A stretch of 64,000 bases of DNA from Reticulitermes speratus (taxonomy: Eukaryota; Arthropoda; Insecta; Blattodea; Rhinotermitidae), in assembly GCA_021186555.1 (NCBI GenBank), contig JAJKFL010000042.1:29305215-29369214 (forward strand), read 5' to 3'. The stretch's first letter is position 1. Each line of letters opens with the position of its first letter. Under the pieces are notes generated by a model. The model was not told the DNA's origin, did no database searches, and saw only the letters and a list, made by a program, of their open reading frames with translations. Shown one piece after another: positions 22,391-33,420 of this stretch. A program made the position numbers and the translations under genes.

Positions 22391-23570
22391 ATGGCAGAAG
22401 TAGCTTGCGGTTGTGAAGATAACACTAGTATTTTAACCCTATGTTTGGATGGTGATTTGAGCATTAGTTGTATAAATTGTGTTTCATTAAAAGAACAATT
22501 ATGCAGTGCTTTGATGGATTTGAAATCGGCTCGAGCAATCATCACACTTCAAGAGGACATTAACAAGCTTGTTGCTTCTAGACCTACTAACGCAGTGAAA
22601 CCTACTCTGATCAGTGAATCCAGTGTTTGTGATTCAGCTGAAGGAAATTGGTTGCCAGTAATCTATAACCAAAACAGAAAGTTAAGAAAGCCAGTGAGAT
22701 CTTTATTTTGTATTGAACGACAAAATATGTTAATATCAAATGGATTTATGTGACTCATCATCAGCATTGCCAACTAGTAATTCTACTCATAAACTATCAT
22801 TTCATAAGCCCTCATTTTGTAAGAATCCAAAAAATTCTGTGACAAAAAAACAAAGGTTGTCTTGTTGGGTGATAGCCATATAAGAGATTGTGCAGAGAAA
22901 GTTTCGAATCTTCTTGGTGAGGTATATAGTGTGTTAGGAATTATTAAGCCTAATGCAAACTTGAAAGCCATAACCTTGCCTTCCAACCTTAGGATTGATA
23001 AATACTCTGTGAGTGATGTATTAGTGGTATGTGGTGGAACTTTGGGTGTTGGAAGAAATTAATCCAAAAAAGGTTTATGGCACTTTAATCGCTTTGTAGA
23101 GAACAATAACCACTAATATTATTTTGTTGGATGTTCCCCATCACTATGACTTAGATGTAACTTCATGTGTTAGTAAAGAAGTTACTGTGTTTAATAGGAT
23201 GCTCCAGAAAGTAATGAAACGACATCAGTACACACAAATTCTAAACATGAGAACATGAGTGTGGATAGATCACATTTTACCAGTCACGGTATGCACATAA
23301 ACTCTTTTGGAAAAACTAGGATCGCAGAAAAAGTTGCTAAGAAAATTCAAACTTTATTTTCTTTGGAAAAAGGTCAACTCTCCCATTCCTTTGTCCTCGG
23401 ATGTTTTAAGTGACAACACTACTTCTCAAAGTAAAGATCTTCAGTCATCAGGAATTGTGGATGCTCCTCAGCTTAATGAATCTCTCTGTAGTATACATGA
23501 CAGCACTACTTCTCAAAGTAAAGATCTCCGGCCCATCAGGAATTGAGGATGCTCCACAGCTTAATGAATC
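22391..23570 (+). CDS. CR1-like ORF1 with esterase-like region, broken
   Basis: The frame opens MAEVACGCEDNTSILTL and continues with a coiled-coil-like stretch. At 22850-23060 another frame reads VVLLGDSHIRDC, then VSDVLVVCGGTLGVGRN, the GDS(H) and GGT.D blocks of the SGNH esterase fold carried by CR1-type ORF1 proteins. A 29-codon segment is duplicated in tandem at 23411-23580 (TTSQSKDL repeated). Stops separate the parts. Confidence 0.6.
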
Positions 23571-23580
23571 TCTCTAATAT
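23411..23580 (+). repeat. 87-bp tandem duplication within LINE ORF1
   Basis: Two copies of an 87-bp unit containing CACTACTTCTCAAAGTAAAG, close to identical, in phase with the ORF1 frame (29 codons). Confidence 0.8.
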
Positions 23581-23739
23581 ATATGAAGCTAGTAACCTCA
23601 ATAATGCAGATGTGGCATGTAATGCTGATCAAAGACAGTTTACCTCTTATGAACGATCTACAAGAAGGAAAATACCTGCACCTAGAAATGATGATTTTTT
23701 TATGGTTTTAAAACAAAGTACTACTTTATGCAGCAAATT

Positions 23740-24480
23740 TAACCTACATAGTTCATTGACTATTTTTCATCAAAATATAAGACGTTTAAAACATAAAAAT
23801 GGTGAGCTATTATGTATGTTATCTAGTATTAATTTGAATCCTCAGGTTTTTGGTGTGTGTGTTGTGTTTTTTTTTTTTTTTTTTTTTTTTAGCACTTATA
23901 ACTGAACAAAACCTTCTGTTTGTTAATCTTTCAAATTATTATTTAGCCTCTAATTTTTCTCATATAAACCATTCTGGAGGTGGTGTATGTATTTACATAA
24001 GGTCCAACTTGCAAGTTAATACAATTTACATTTCTCAATTTTGTATTGAGAAAATTTTTGAGGCCTGTATAGTTCAAACTTCTACTAGTATTTACTCTAT
24101 TATAGTAATATGTATTTACAGATCTCCTTCCGGAAACTTCTATAAACTTTTAAGTCAATTACATCTAACATTAGCTTATTTACATAAATCTATGATTGAT
24201 TTTGTAATTTGTGGGGACTTTAATGTAAATTTTTTAAATGACTCTAGCTTAAAGCTTCAACTATCCTTACTTTTTCAGTCTTATAATTATGTATTCTATA
24301 ATTGACTTTCCCACTAGAAGCACTATTTGCTCCAGTACAGCAATTGATAATATTTTTATTGATTACCACAGAGTTAATTCTTTTGATGTAATTCCAGTCT
24401 GTAATGGCCTCTCTGATCATGATGCGCAGTGTTTACATTTAAATAATGTTTTCTCTGCTTCTCTTATGGGTAATAAACCA
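23740..24480 (+). CDS. CR1-like AP endonuclease, broken
   Basis: Fragments in several frames: LTIFHQNIRRLKHKNGELL, then after a poly-T tract SGGGVCIYIRSNLQV, IYRSPSGNFY, DFVICGDFNVNFLN (GDFN motif), DFPTRSTICSSTAIDNIF and NGLSDHDAQCL (SDH motif). A run of about 25 T at 23866-23891 interrupts the frame where a short loop would be. Confidence 0.7.
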
Positions 24481-24829
24481 TTAATCAGGAAAAGAATAAT
24501 TACTAATCAGGCAATGGCTGACTTTATAACCATGCTAAAAAACGAATCTTGGGGGAAAATATTTTTCTTCAAAATGATATTAATAAAAGTTTTAATTTAT
24601 TTTTAAACACATTTTTAAATTTTTTTGAATCCTGCTTTACATTCATACATGTTACTCCTAAAACAGACAAAAAAAATTGTTGGATAACTACAGGAATAAG
24701 AGTATCATATGAAGTTAAGAAATGCCTGTATATTCTTAGTAAAATCAGCAATAGCTCTAAGTTCAATGCCTATTATAATCAATATTGTGTTATATTAAGG
24801 AAAATAATTAGAAAGGCCAAACAACTGTG

Positions 24830-26459
24830 TTACAGTGCTCGTATCCTCTAATAATAAATCTAAAACATCTTGGAATACAATTAACAGGTAAAATGAACAC
24901 TATAGTTCATACTCCATCTGAGTTTAAATTAGGCAATAAACTTATTCATAAAGATCAATCTGCTGAGGCATTTAATAATTTCTTTCTAAATGTTGTTGAG
25001 GAATTGAATATTGAACAAGCTAATATTGAGTTGGCTAGTCTTTTACTTAGTAAATCATTTCCTGATGGTTTTGCTGAAATGGGTAATATTCCAATACCTG
25101 AATCTGAATTATCTGTACAACTGCTTCCTTAAAAAATAAGGGTTCATATGGCTATGATGGAATATCCAACAAATTACTAAAAAAATGCAGTGATTTAACC
25201 TCTTGCTTATATTTTTAATACTTCTCTAACTTTAGGTATATTACCAGACCTTCTGAAGTATTCCGTTGTCAAACCTTTATTCAACAACAGTGATAGATCT
25301 CTAATTTCGAATTATAGACCCATTTCTTTATTGACTGGATTCTCAAAAATTTTTGAACTCTTAACTGCTCAAAGAATAAAGCACCATTTGGTAAATCATA
25401 ATATACTAGTTCCAGAACAGTATGGTTTTAGGGAAGGTGTTTCAACAGTTACTGCTACACATAAGCTTATTCAAACTGTTTTTAATGCATGGAATAAGAA
25501 AGAATATGTTGCAGGTATATTTTGTGATTTAACTAAAGCATTCGACTGCGTGAACCATGATCTATTACTTAGTAAATTACAATTCTATGCAGTAAGAGGT
25601 GTTATACTACACTGGCTTAAATGATATCTGGCTAATGGGAAACAAAAGAGTTGATCTGCAATCTATCAATTTACATAACTATACTTCTGGTTGGAACACT
25701 GTTAAGTGAGGTGTTCCACAGGGCTCTGTTTTGGGTCCCTTGCTATTTAATACATATATTAATGACTTTCCTTTATTAATTAGGAAATACTCTCATATTA
25801 TACTGTTTGCCGATGATACAAGTATAATTGCTACATCCAATAATCATGCTGAACTAAATCAGAATTTAAATTTTCTTCTGCAATTCACTTCTAAATGGTT
25901 CAAAATAAATCAGTTGGTATTAAATACTAATAAAACTTATACTGTCAAATTTTTATCTTACAAAGCTCCAATTTATCCATTACATTTGATAGGCGCTGAT
26001 CAAACTCTTTCTGTAACAGACACTATTAAATTTTTATGCTTGCATTTGGATAGCCACCTATCTTGGAAATCTCATACAAATGTATTAGTAAGGAAACTGA
26101 GTTCTGTCTGTTATGTCATGAGAAAATTATCTAACATTTTAAATATTGTTTCATTGAGAATAGTTTATTTTGCATACTTTCTATTACTAGTGAATTATGG
26201 CATCATTTTTTGGGGTTCTTCATCAACCATGCACAATGCTTTCTTGATGCAAAAAAGAATTATTAGAATTATGCTAGGTTTGGTTCCTAGGAGCTCTTGT
26301 AGAGGTGCGTTTAGGAAATTAGACATACTAACAGCTCCAAGTCTGTATATTTATGCATTAATGATGTTTGTTGTTAATAATCCAGATAGTTTCCAGTCTA
26401 ACTCCACGTTACATTTTATAAATACGAAACAAAAAATCAATTGTACATACCAATGTTAA
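24830..26459 (+). CDS. CR1-like reverse transcriptase, broken
   Basis: Motifs in order: [25 protein letters not shown] (fingers), [15 protein letters not shown] (motif A), [14 protein letters not shown] (motif B), [12 protein letters not shown] (motif C, FADD intact), [11 protein letters not shown], and [20 protein letters not shown] in the thumb/C-terminal part. Catalytic Asp residues are intact but stops and shifts lie between the pieces. Confidence 0.8.
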
Positions 26460-26856
26460 AATTTTCCTCCATAAAAAAGAGGTGTTATTTACGCGTCCAT
26501 AAAAATATTTAACAACTTGCCACCAGATTTATTGAAACATTTATACTGATAGAACGGCATATATTTATATTCATTAATTGTATTGAATCGATTCTTGGTT
26601 TTCATACTTTGTTGTCAATTGTATATTGTATAATTTTATGTGTGTTTTGGTTTGTACTTCAATGATATTGTATCCAACATATTTTATTGTCTATTTGTGT
26701 CGTTAACTTTGTATTACTTGTATGCTTTTATCATAACATGGTTGTTATCACAACCTATATCATCTTCTCTTCTTTCTTTCTTTTCTTTCTTTCCCTTTCT
26801 TCTTTGTGACCAACTTCATATTCATGCCATTTTGAATGGATGATGGATCTATGGAA

Positions 26857-26858
<2 letters not shown>

Positions 26859-26891
<33 letters not shown>

Positions 26892-26918
26892 ATGTATGTA
26901 TGTATGTATGTATGTATG
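26859..26918 (+). repeat. TG then TATG microsatellite at LINE 3' end
   Basis: A TG run passes into about ten TATG units directly after ATGGATCTATGGAATG. The position at the LINE end fits a slippage-extended 3' tail. Confidence 0.85.
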
Positions 26919-26930
26919 CCATGTCAAGTG

Positions 26931-29502
26931 ATAAGTAGTTACTCTCATTCTAAAGGATCATAGCACCTTCATCTTCAGGATCAAGCAGTCATAGGACTGG
27001 AGGTCAGTTACTATCATTAATTGACACAGCATAACATCTGGAAGATTTGAACCTTCGCGTTTCCACCCGTTAATAACTGTCGCCATTTATATGCAGTAAT
27101 AATGTCAAAATGCTAATGCCATAGCTGTGTTCACATATTAATGACATGGACTTCTTTCAATGTAGGCCTAACTTTCACACATATTTATGTCACATATTTC
27201 ATGTGACTACTTAGGTTCTTCTTGGGTGTGGACAGGACTGGTCTGGCTCAAGATAAGGACAAGTGGTGGGATTTTGTGGATGTGACAAAGTAGCTTCAGT
27301 TCCATAAAATGCAGGGCATTCCTTGAGCAGGTGAGCAATTACTAGCTTCTCAAGGAGGCTCTGTTTCATAGGGATCGATAGATGTAAGTTTACCAGTTAT
27401 AACTCTGAAATTGAAGGTACTGAAGTTCATGCAGTTTCCATGCTGCTGATGCCCAGTTTAGAAACTTGAATATCTGAGAAGTTCATATACGAGTGCTGAA
27501 TGAAGTGATTTGAAGAAGACTGTTACAACACCATGGCCTTTGATTTATTTCTTTCTAATAAGAAAGAAACAGAAACCATTTTTTCCATAATTGAATACTT
27601 TTGAACCATAAAATATATCAAGTCAAAGGGGAGAATGTTTTAATGCTGATTGGTTTTTGAAAATTACTCTTATACTTGTCAGGTGTTTGAGGTCTGTCAC
27701 ATTCTTCCATTAAGCCAGAGTCATAGTCATCTTCATGTGAATTACACCTGAAAGTTTGTAATTTATTTTCAGTTCACAGAAGGTGGAATAAGCAGCCTCA
27801 TCTTTCTGGAGCCAATAAGTGATCATATGCTGCCTCTTGGAGTGTGAGATTAAAGGAACAGAAGAGTTACCAACAAAAATCTGATTGTCTGCAAGACCTG
27901 TACACAATATGTAGTAAAACTCACATGTGACTGTCCAGAATTGCTGAATGAAGGATGGAAAGAAATGCATAAATTTCATTAACTGACTCACTGTTACAGT
28001 GAAGTTGTTATTCATAATTCATTTAGAGCAATATGCACAATACAAGTAGGACCTGAACTGACTGCTTAAAAGTTACAGAAGTTGAGGTAAAGCAACAAGC
28101 AATAAACCTTAATCATTACGTCTAACATTTCACAAACTGCAGAACCTATGACTGATTGTGTACAGTGAAAAGTTTGACAAGTCTGAAAGGTTGCAAGAGG
28201 AAGTGCTGCCAAAGTCTTTTCTTGGAACTGTTCTGCTGCAGGGTTTCAGGACTTTTAAGATAAGCACAGGACATCGTGGCGATTGTCGCTAGGCAAAGTA
28301 CAAATTGGACACGATCAGTGCTAATCTAATCTACAGAATTGCATTAAATGCGGAGTCCGCAATGCCTTTTTTTCTACATAATTTAACCTTCAGAGGCATG
28401 GCATACATGGAATATTAACTGTAACAAGAGGAAGAAAATTTCATCAGGTATTAATGGAACTGCAGAATTGATTAAAAAAGAACAGTTTACTTATCATACT
28501 TCAGGCAGATTGCACAAGGAAACATGTCTACAAGTCTTCAAAGTAGTTTATACACTACAAGAGAAGGTGAATAAATCCTTTTTTTGTGCTGGTGTATTCA
28601 ATTACAGACAGATGTTGAATTTAATTTGTATTGTCCCACAAAGCTGCAGCTGCATCAAGAAGCTATTTTAAAATTAATTTAAAAATATAATAAAATATTC
28701 CATATGATGCATATACCATATTGATGTTTCAGCATGTGCATTAATATGAAGGATGGTACCAAAGCAGCTGCAACAGCAGCTGCCACATGTGAAAAATGTT
28801 GCTTTTGAAATGGCTCAGAAGTCAAGACAATTCATTTTGAGGTAAACAAGGAGATAATCAGAATGACTGGAAGATAAAGGTATGGTGCAATGCAATATGT
28901 AATGGGCCCTGAAATATTTATCTGTACTTATCCAGCTGTTAGGAATAAAAGAAAAAAGTGTGAGTACCAGTGATGAAATTTAAATACCCATAACAATGAA
29001 GTGTAACAATCTGTGGTGATACTGACCATCAAATGCAGCATGTACAACAACATAAAATTTAGATTGAATGTATATATGTGCATTTTGTAATTTTGCACCC
29101 ACCAAGCTTGGTCAGAACTGAAATTATCCCTGATGGTAGTTATCAAACTGTGAGTGATGTGTCACTGGGGACATTAATGTGGCTGAATCTCATCACTTGT
29201 TATGGTATGGAAAATTATGAAAATTATTTTAAAAATGTGCCTGGATGTATCTGTGGCTTTTTCAGGAAACAGAAATGAAATTTGACACATTCTTTCTGTA
29301 TAGCATATCTTCAAAATTTTCTGTATACAATGTGTAGAGAAATGTCTTGAGAAGCTGTGTGATAATTAGCTTTTCAAGAAGGACACTGTTCCAGGAAGTT
29401 AGTTAATATATGTGGAAGCTTGAAAAAAAAAAAGTGTCAAATCCCCCCCCCCCCCCCCTTTGTTTTGAGCATACAGCATCAAGCGAAGGACAGGGAAACC
29501 AG
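26931..29502. other. No gene recognised; two short LINE-tail-like repeats
   Basis: Mostly AT-rich DNA. Short segments at about 27344-27372 and 29368-29400 resemble the sequence after the RTE fragment at 39836-39870 (AGCTTCTCAAGGAGGCTCTG type), so they may be LINE 3'-UTR pieces. A run of about 15 C lies near 29445-29459. Confidence 0.4.
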
Positions 29503-30215
29503 TATTGTATTTGTATTTGTATTTATTTATAAGTTACAGAAATCCAATAAATGGATATAGAACACGTCACAAACTCAAGTATAAAAGCATAAAATACATA
29601 CATTAAATAATCACACCTAAAACAAACAGAATACTAAATACAAACAATATAAACTAGTATTTTTTATTGTAATAGTTATCCAATTAGGTACTCATCCACA
29701 GTATAAAACGAGTGAGTATTAAAAAAATGACTTAATGCAACCTTAAACTTTTTAAAATTATTGGAGGTATTCTTAATCTCTATGGGTAATTTATTAAATA
29801 TCTTTATACCCCCATAATAAACTCCTTTCTGATAAATAGTTAAATTAGCTTGAGGTAAATACAAATTTTGTCTTTGTCTAGTATCAATAGTATGAGAGTC
29901 AATGTTTGATGGGAAAAGAGTTTTGTTTTGTAATACAAACATCGATAAAGAAAATATATATTGTGATGCCAATGGCAAAATATCTAATTCTTTGAATATA
30001 TTTCTACACGAAAGTCTATTGCCACATCCCAACATTGTTCTAATTGCCTTTTTCTGAAGGAGAAAAATAGTGAAACTATGAGATGAATTTCCCCAAAAGA
30101 TGATGCCATAGCTCATTAACGAGTGAAAAAAAGAGTAATAAATTGCCTTTAGTGCTGAGGTAGACATGTATGGTTTCACATTTCTGATTACATAGTTCCC
30201 TACCATTATTAATAA
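29503..30215 (-). mobile_element. CR1-like LINE 3' fragment
   Basis: Minus-strand frame of 176 residues: VIRNVKPYMSTSALKAIYY, SLMSYGIIFWGNSSHS, LLQKKAIRTMLGCGNR, SCRNIFKELDILPLASQY. It is homologous to the C-terminal part of the plus-strand LINE at 22.0-26.9 kb, but from a different and better preserved subfamily. The 3' end carries AAATAC repeats (plus-strand 29503-29530), as expected for target-primed insertion. The copy is 5'-truncated near 30215. The recovered frame is intact, so it is younger than the larger copy. Confidence 0.8.
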
Positions 30216-30437
30216 GGAAACTACTCAAGTATGTATAAGGTCTATAATCTAAAATCCCATAAGTATTAACCATACTTCTGTAAAATGAAATTTTCCATGA
30301 AACCGTATTTAACAAAGTAAAAAAAAAAGTTTCTTTATTGTTCATACCGTGCATTGTCGCTAATCAAATACACAATATTCAGTCCAACAAAATGCACTCT
30401 GGTTTCAGATATTTTATATTATACTATATTTTGAATC

Positions 30438-30481
30438 AATCCAACACGTTTCAATCCCTCATGGGATCATCATCAGGGATT
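30438..30481 (-). ncRNA. Hammerhead-ribozyme-like motif
   Basis: Minus strand: stem I AATCC pairs with GGATT. The core CTGATGA is followed by a bulged T, stem II GATCCC/GGGATT closed by an ATGA loop, then GAAAC, a minimal stem III (ACGTGT) and T before the 3' strand of stem I. All conserved core bases (CUGANGA and GAA) are present. Small hammerheads of this type are known from Penelope-like elements, and this copy lies in the 3' region of one. The extra U before stem II recurs in the other copies and may be a family trait. Confidence 0.65.
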
Positions 30482-30790
30482 CGTATAAAAGTACGGTTTC
30501 ACAAAACACAGCTAGCAATATGTATGCATATTAAAGAGATGTAAAATGTGTAAAAAGACGATCAGGTTAGATGTAGGCGATTTTGTAGTGGATCTGTGGT
30601 ATACTACAAATTAATGTTAAAATCATTAAACTAATTAAGATATATACATGTATAACCGATTTAAAATATTTAAAGAGTTTTTATAAATTATCATAGAACG
30701 ATAGTTGCAGTAACTAATATAAGTACATACCTAAGTACTGGAGATACCCTATGTATGTGCAAGATGGATGAGACACTATGAAGTCAGAAG

Positions 30791-30844
30791 TTTAAGTGAA
30801 ACCAACCAATGCACAAAAATTATTATTGGTTGGTTTGACTTAAA
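30791..30844. repeat. 20-bp inverted repeat, 14-bp loop
   Basis: TTTAAGTGAAACCAACCAAT (30791-30810) pairs with 30825-30844 at 19 of 20 positions. It contains the ACCAACCAATGCAC box that also marks element ends at 14.67 kb and 40.92 kb. Confidence 0.8.
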
Positions 30845-30926
30845 TTTATGACACAATGCATGGTACATATAATATAAAAAAACTATGAAGTCAGGTTGGT
30901 TAAGGTAGACCACAGCTGGACTAAGT

Positions 30927-31262
30927 TCACATGTGAGCGTGATGTAATTGGAGGTCGTAAGTTAGTTGATAAAGTGGGTTGCGTTCTCCTGTTCCTTGTT
31001 CAGGAACAAGTTTCTTAGTATAAAAATACAACTGAATGTAAAACTGTTCGAAGGAGTTCCTAGAGGAGCCCTTAGTTATCTGTCTGAGCAGGGAAATGCT
31101 ATTGTTCACGTTGCCGTACTCGTGTACGTTGTTTAAAATGTGTGCTGTGTGCATGGTTTGTGGATCATTATTTCTTATATATCTTATCTAATATGCTCCA
31201 GATACCTTTGTTTCAAATTACAACTGGTCTGTCCAACATACGAATGGTTACACGTAGAACAA
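30927..31262 (-). CDS. Penelope-like GIY-YIG endonuclease domain
   Basis: The frame ending at 31184 shows LLICSTCNHSYVGQTSCNLK followed by QRYLEHIR, i.e. the CxxC pair, the YVGQT segment of the GIY-YIG fold and the R..EH motif. The next frame (31154-30927) continues with AHILNNVHEYGNVNN, SFEQFYIQLYFYTKK and LVPEQGTGERNPLYQL, the well-conserved C-terminal part in insect Penelope-like proteins. One stop or frame change lies between them near 31165-31183. The domain nicks target DNA for insertion. Confidence 0.75.
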
Positions 31263-32190
31263 ATTAATAAGTTTATAGATCTCCTATCTATCAATACGTG
31301 ATAAATCTGATAATGAGTCTTCCCATCAGGAGAGGTCCAGGTGTATTTATGAATATTTCGGTGCGGGAACATTGTGCTCTTAACAACCAGATTTTTTGAT
31401 GTGGCAAACTTTACAACTCTAACACCATTATCATTACTATCCTCATGTAAACTCCCATTCCCGATCGTCGGTTTGAAAGTATCCTCCCTCCCCAATTTTG
31501 CATTTAAATCTCCTGACAGTACTTTCATACGGTACTTAGGGCAATGATCGAAAACCTGTTCTAATTCATCATACAAACTGTCCTTTGAGTCATCACTTTT
31601 CTCCTCAGTTGGTGCATGCACATTCAGAACAATGATATTACACCAGCGACCTCTCAGCACCATCCTATCACTAACAAACTCTATTCTCTTAATTGCTGAT
31701 ACTATTCTCTGATGTACAAAGAAACCTGTTCCCATTTGGTGACTTTCATTTCCTTTTCTATAAAAGAAAGTATAATCCCCTGCTCTAACTGTGCCTCCTT
31801 TGTCCCACCTAACCTCTTGTACACCCACTAAATCTAATTTGTACCTAGCTAATTCCCTGGCCACTGTCACAAGTGACCCTGACCTATTCAGGCTCCTCAC
31901 GTTCCATGTTCCAAATCTCACCTTCCTTGTCCGTTGCTTAAGTTGTACCAAAAAATCAGTCTAGGTCCGAGGCTTTGTGATATGTTTCGTAACATGGTAA
32001 TTTTTTACGGTGAGGAGTTGTTAGCACCTCGCCCAATCCCAAGCTGGAGGGCCACCCCCAATGTATTCGCAGCTACCCTCCATATCCGGAGGCCGTTCCT
32101 CAATCCGCAACCTGAGGACGCGTCATGCCGTGGTGACAGAGACCCACTTATCATGGCTTAATTAGGTTCAACTTATAATAATTACTAGAA
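31263..32190 (-). mobile_element. RTE-type LINE 5' part with endonuclease
   Basis: Minus-strand frame from 31951: VRFGTWNVRSLNRSGSLV, then LDLVGVQEVRWDKGGT (QE motif), GTGFFVHQRIVSAIK, IIVLNVHAPTEEKSDDS, KVLSGDLNAKLGRED (GDxN), YTWTSPDGKTHYQIYHVLID. These are classic RTE-clade (craniofacial-protein-like) AP-endonuclease motifs. The GC-rich 5' leader (32190-31960) also matches RTE elements. The frame is intact up to 31263, where it runs without a break into the GIY-YIG frame of the Penelope-like element. Confidence 0.8.
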
Positions 32191-32629
32191 TTTTTTAAAT
32201 TGTCAGCCATCTAAAGTATACCGTCTTATGTTGTCCGACTGGACAGAAATGTGTCGAAGGTGTCACCCGAAATGACGAGATGGGTAGAACGACAAGGGAA
32301 ATAAAAAATTTGGACATTAGTTATTAGACAAGAGACTGAAGGCAAAGGACCCACCACGGCTGGCAGAATTAAGGGTCATGTTTGTTAAAAATTTCAAACC
32401 TGGAAACAAGGATCTCATTTTCCTGTGCTACGTGGCCGGTAATTAATCATCTTGAGAGGAGTGACTAAGTGATTTGTGAACATAGTCTGTGGGTAATAAA
32501 GGGCAAACCATACTAACAAGTTCATCTAAGTGGTTGTGATCTGAATTTCCTTCAAAACTTCACTCAAAGTCTGTCACGCAAGACCCTCAACGGACGGCAA
32601 CATGTGTTGGGTGTTTAGAACATATGTTG
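32191..32629. other. No recognisable feature
   Basis: Between two RTE pieces. No coding recognised; it may be decayed LINE DNA. Confidence 0.3.
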
Positions 32630-33420
32630 TTGAATAAGTGTAATAATTTGTTTCTTAATGAAGTACCCCTGTACTCGAAAAGCTCTATATTTAAATTGTC
32701 TATGCCAGGTTCATTTCTATGCTTTGCCATTTCCAGTGCCAGCTTAATATTTCCACTGTTATCTCTTCTTTCTCGTCAGATGTTTCGCTCATTCCTTCCT
32801 CCTCCTCCTCTTGAATGTCCAGACTGAACCACAGTTTTGTGTGATGGGTCTTCCAATCCTTTATTGATAACAGGTTTTAATTTTTCGTTTATTTCCAGAT
32901 TTAGTTTCTGTAATTTTTTAAATCCTCTTTTTAATGGATTAGTTATATCCTGTTTCAGAGATTTCAAAAACTTAACGTGGTATTTTTTCGAATATTTCTA
33001 CTTAGTTTTCTAAATTCTGATTTTATTTTCTTACATTTAATGTGTTCCTGTGGGTCTCCCGTTTGCAAATATATTTTATATTCATGGCTCTTATTTTAAT
33101 TAACTCTTTCAATTCTTCGTTTCATATCCTTAGACATTTCTTGTTTCTAATAGTTGTTATATGTAATAGTTTCTCGAGCAGATTCCGGTATTCCTTCTTT
33201 CATTCTTAACATGTCACATTCATTACTAACTACCGTTATTTGTCTTAATCTCTTGTCGTACAGAATTTGGATACTTCAATGTTCAAGTAAATGTATTTCT
33301 AATTTTTTAATTACTGTTAATGTATATTACCCACGTGGAAAGCAGTACTTGTAATTTTAAAATTTAAATTTTAAATATGCTGTTACCAAATAGTGGTCAC
33401 TACTAATTTCGTTGCCCTAC
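32630..33420 (-). mobile_element. Decayed RTE-type LINE fragment
   Basis: Broken minus frames read ISSDHYLVTAYLKFKF (endonuclease end, SDH motif), YKIYLQTGDPQEHIKCKKIK (linker typical of RTE elements), and near 32780-32700 EEITVEI then ALEMAKHRNEPGIDN (start of RT, family: KNGKAPGPDN). Many stops. It is a separate, older copy from the neighbouring endonuclease because the order repeats. Confidence 0.55.

Larger units (their letters stand above)
22000..26930 (+). mobile_element. Nearly full-length CR1-like LINE, inactive
   Basis: Ordered plus-strand parts: ORF1 with a GDSH esterase-like region (22391-23570), AP endonuclease (about 23740-24470), reverse transcriptase (about 24830-26459), a 3' UTR, and a TG/TATG microsatellite tail (26859-26918). 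Sequence style (LHQNIRGL-type endonuclease start, [19 protein letters not shown] and [10 protein letters not shown] thumb region) fits the CR1 group of the Jockey superfamily; the clade is inference. Many stops and shifts make it dead. The 5' limit is uncertain. Confidence 0.75.
30367..31262 (-). mobile_element. Penelope-like element, 3' part with GIY-YIG endonuclease
   Basis: Minus strand: GIY-YIG endonuclease (31262-30927), a 3' UTR containing a 20-bp inverted repeat (30791-30844), a hammerhead-like motif (30481-30438), and an end box CCAACAAAATGCAC (about 30383-30396). This is the known order of Penelope-like elements downstream of the RT. The RT itself is missing, so the copy is 5'-truncated. 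It ends against a CR1-like fragment on one side and an RTE-type endonuclease on the other. Confidence 0.75.

Noticed and set aside
26760-26948. Frame with THTHTHTH and YIHTYIHT repeats
   Set aside because: Translation of the TG/TATG microsatellite at the LINE end.
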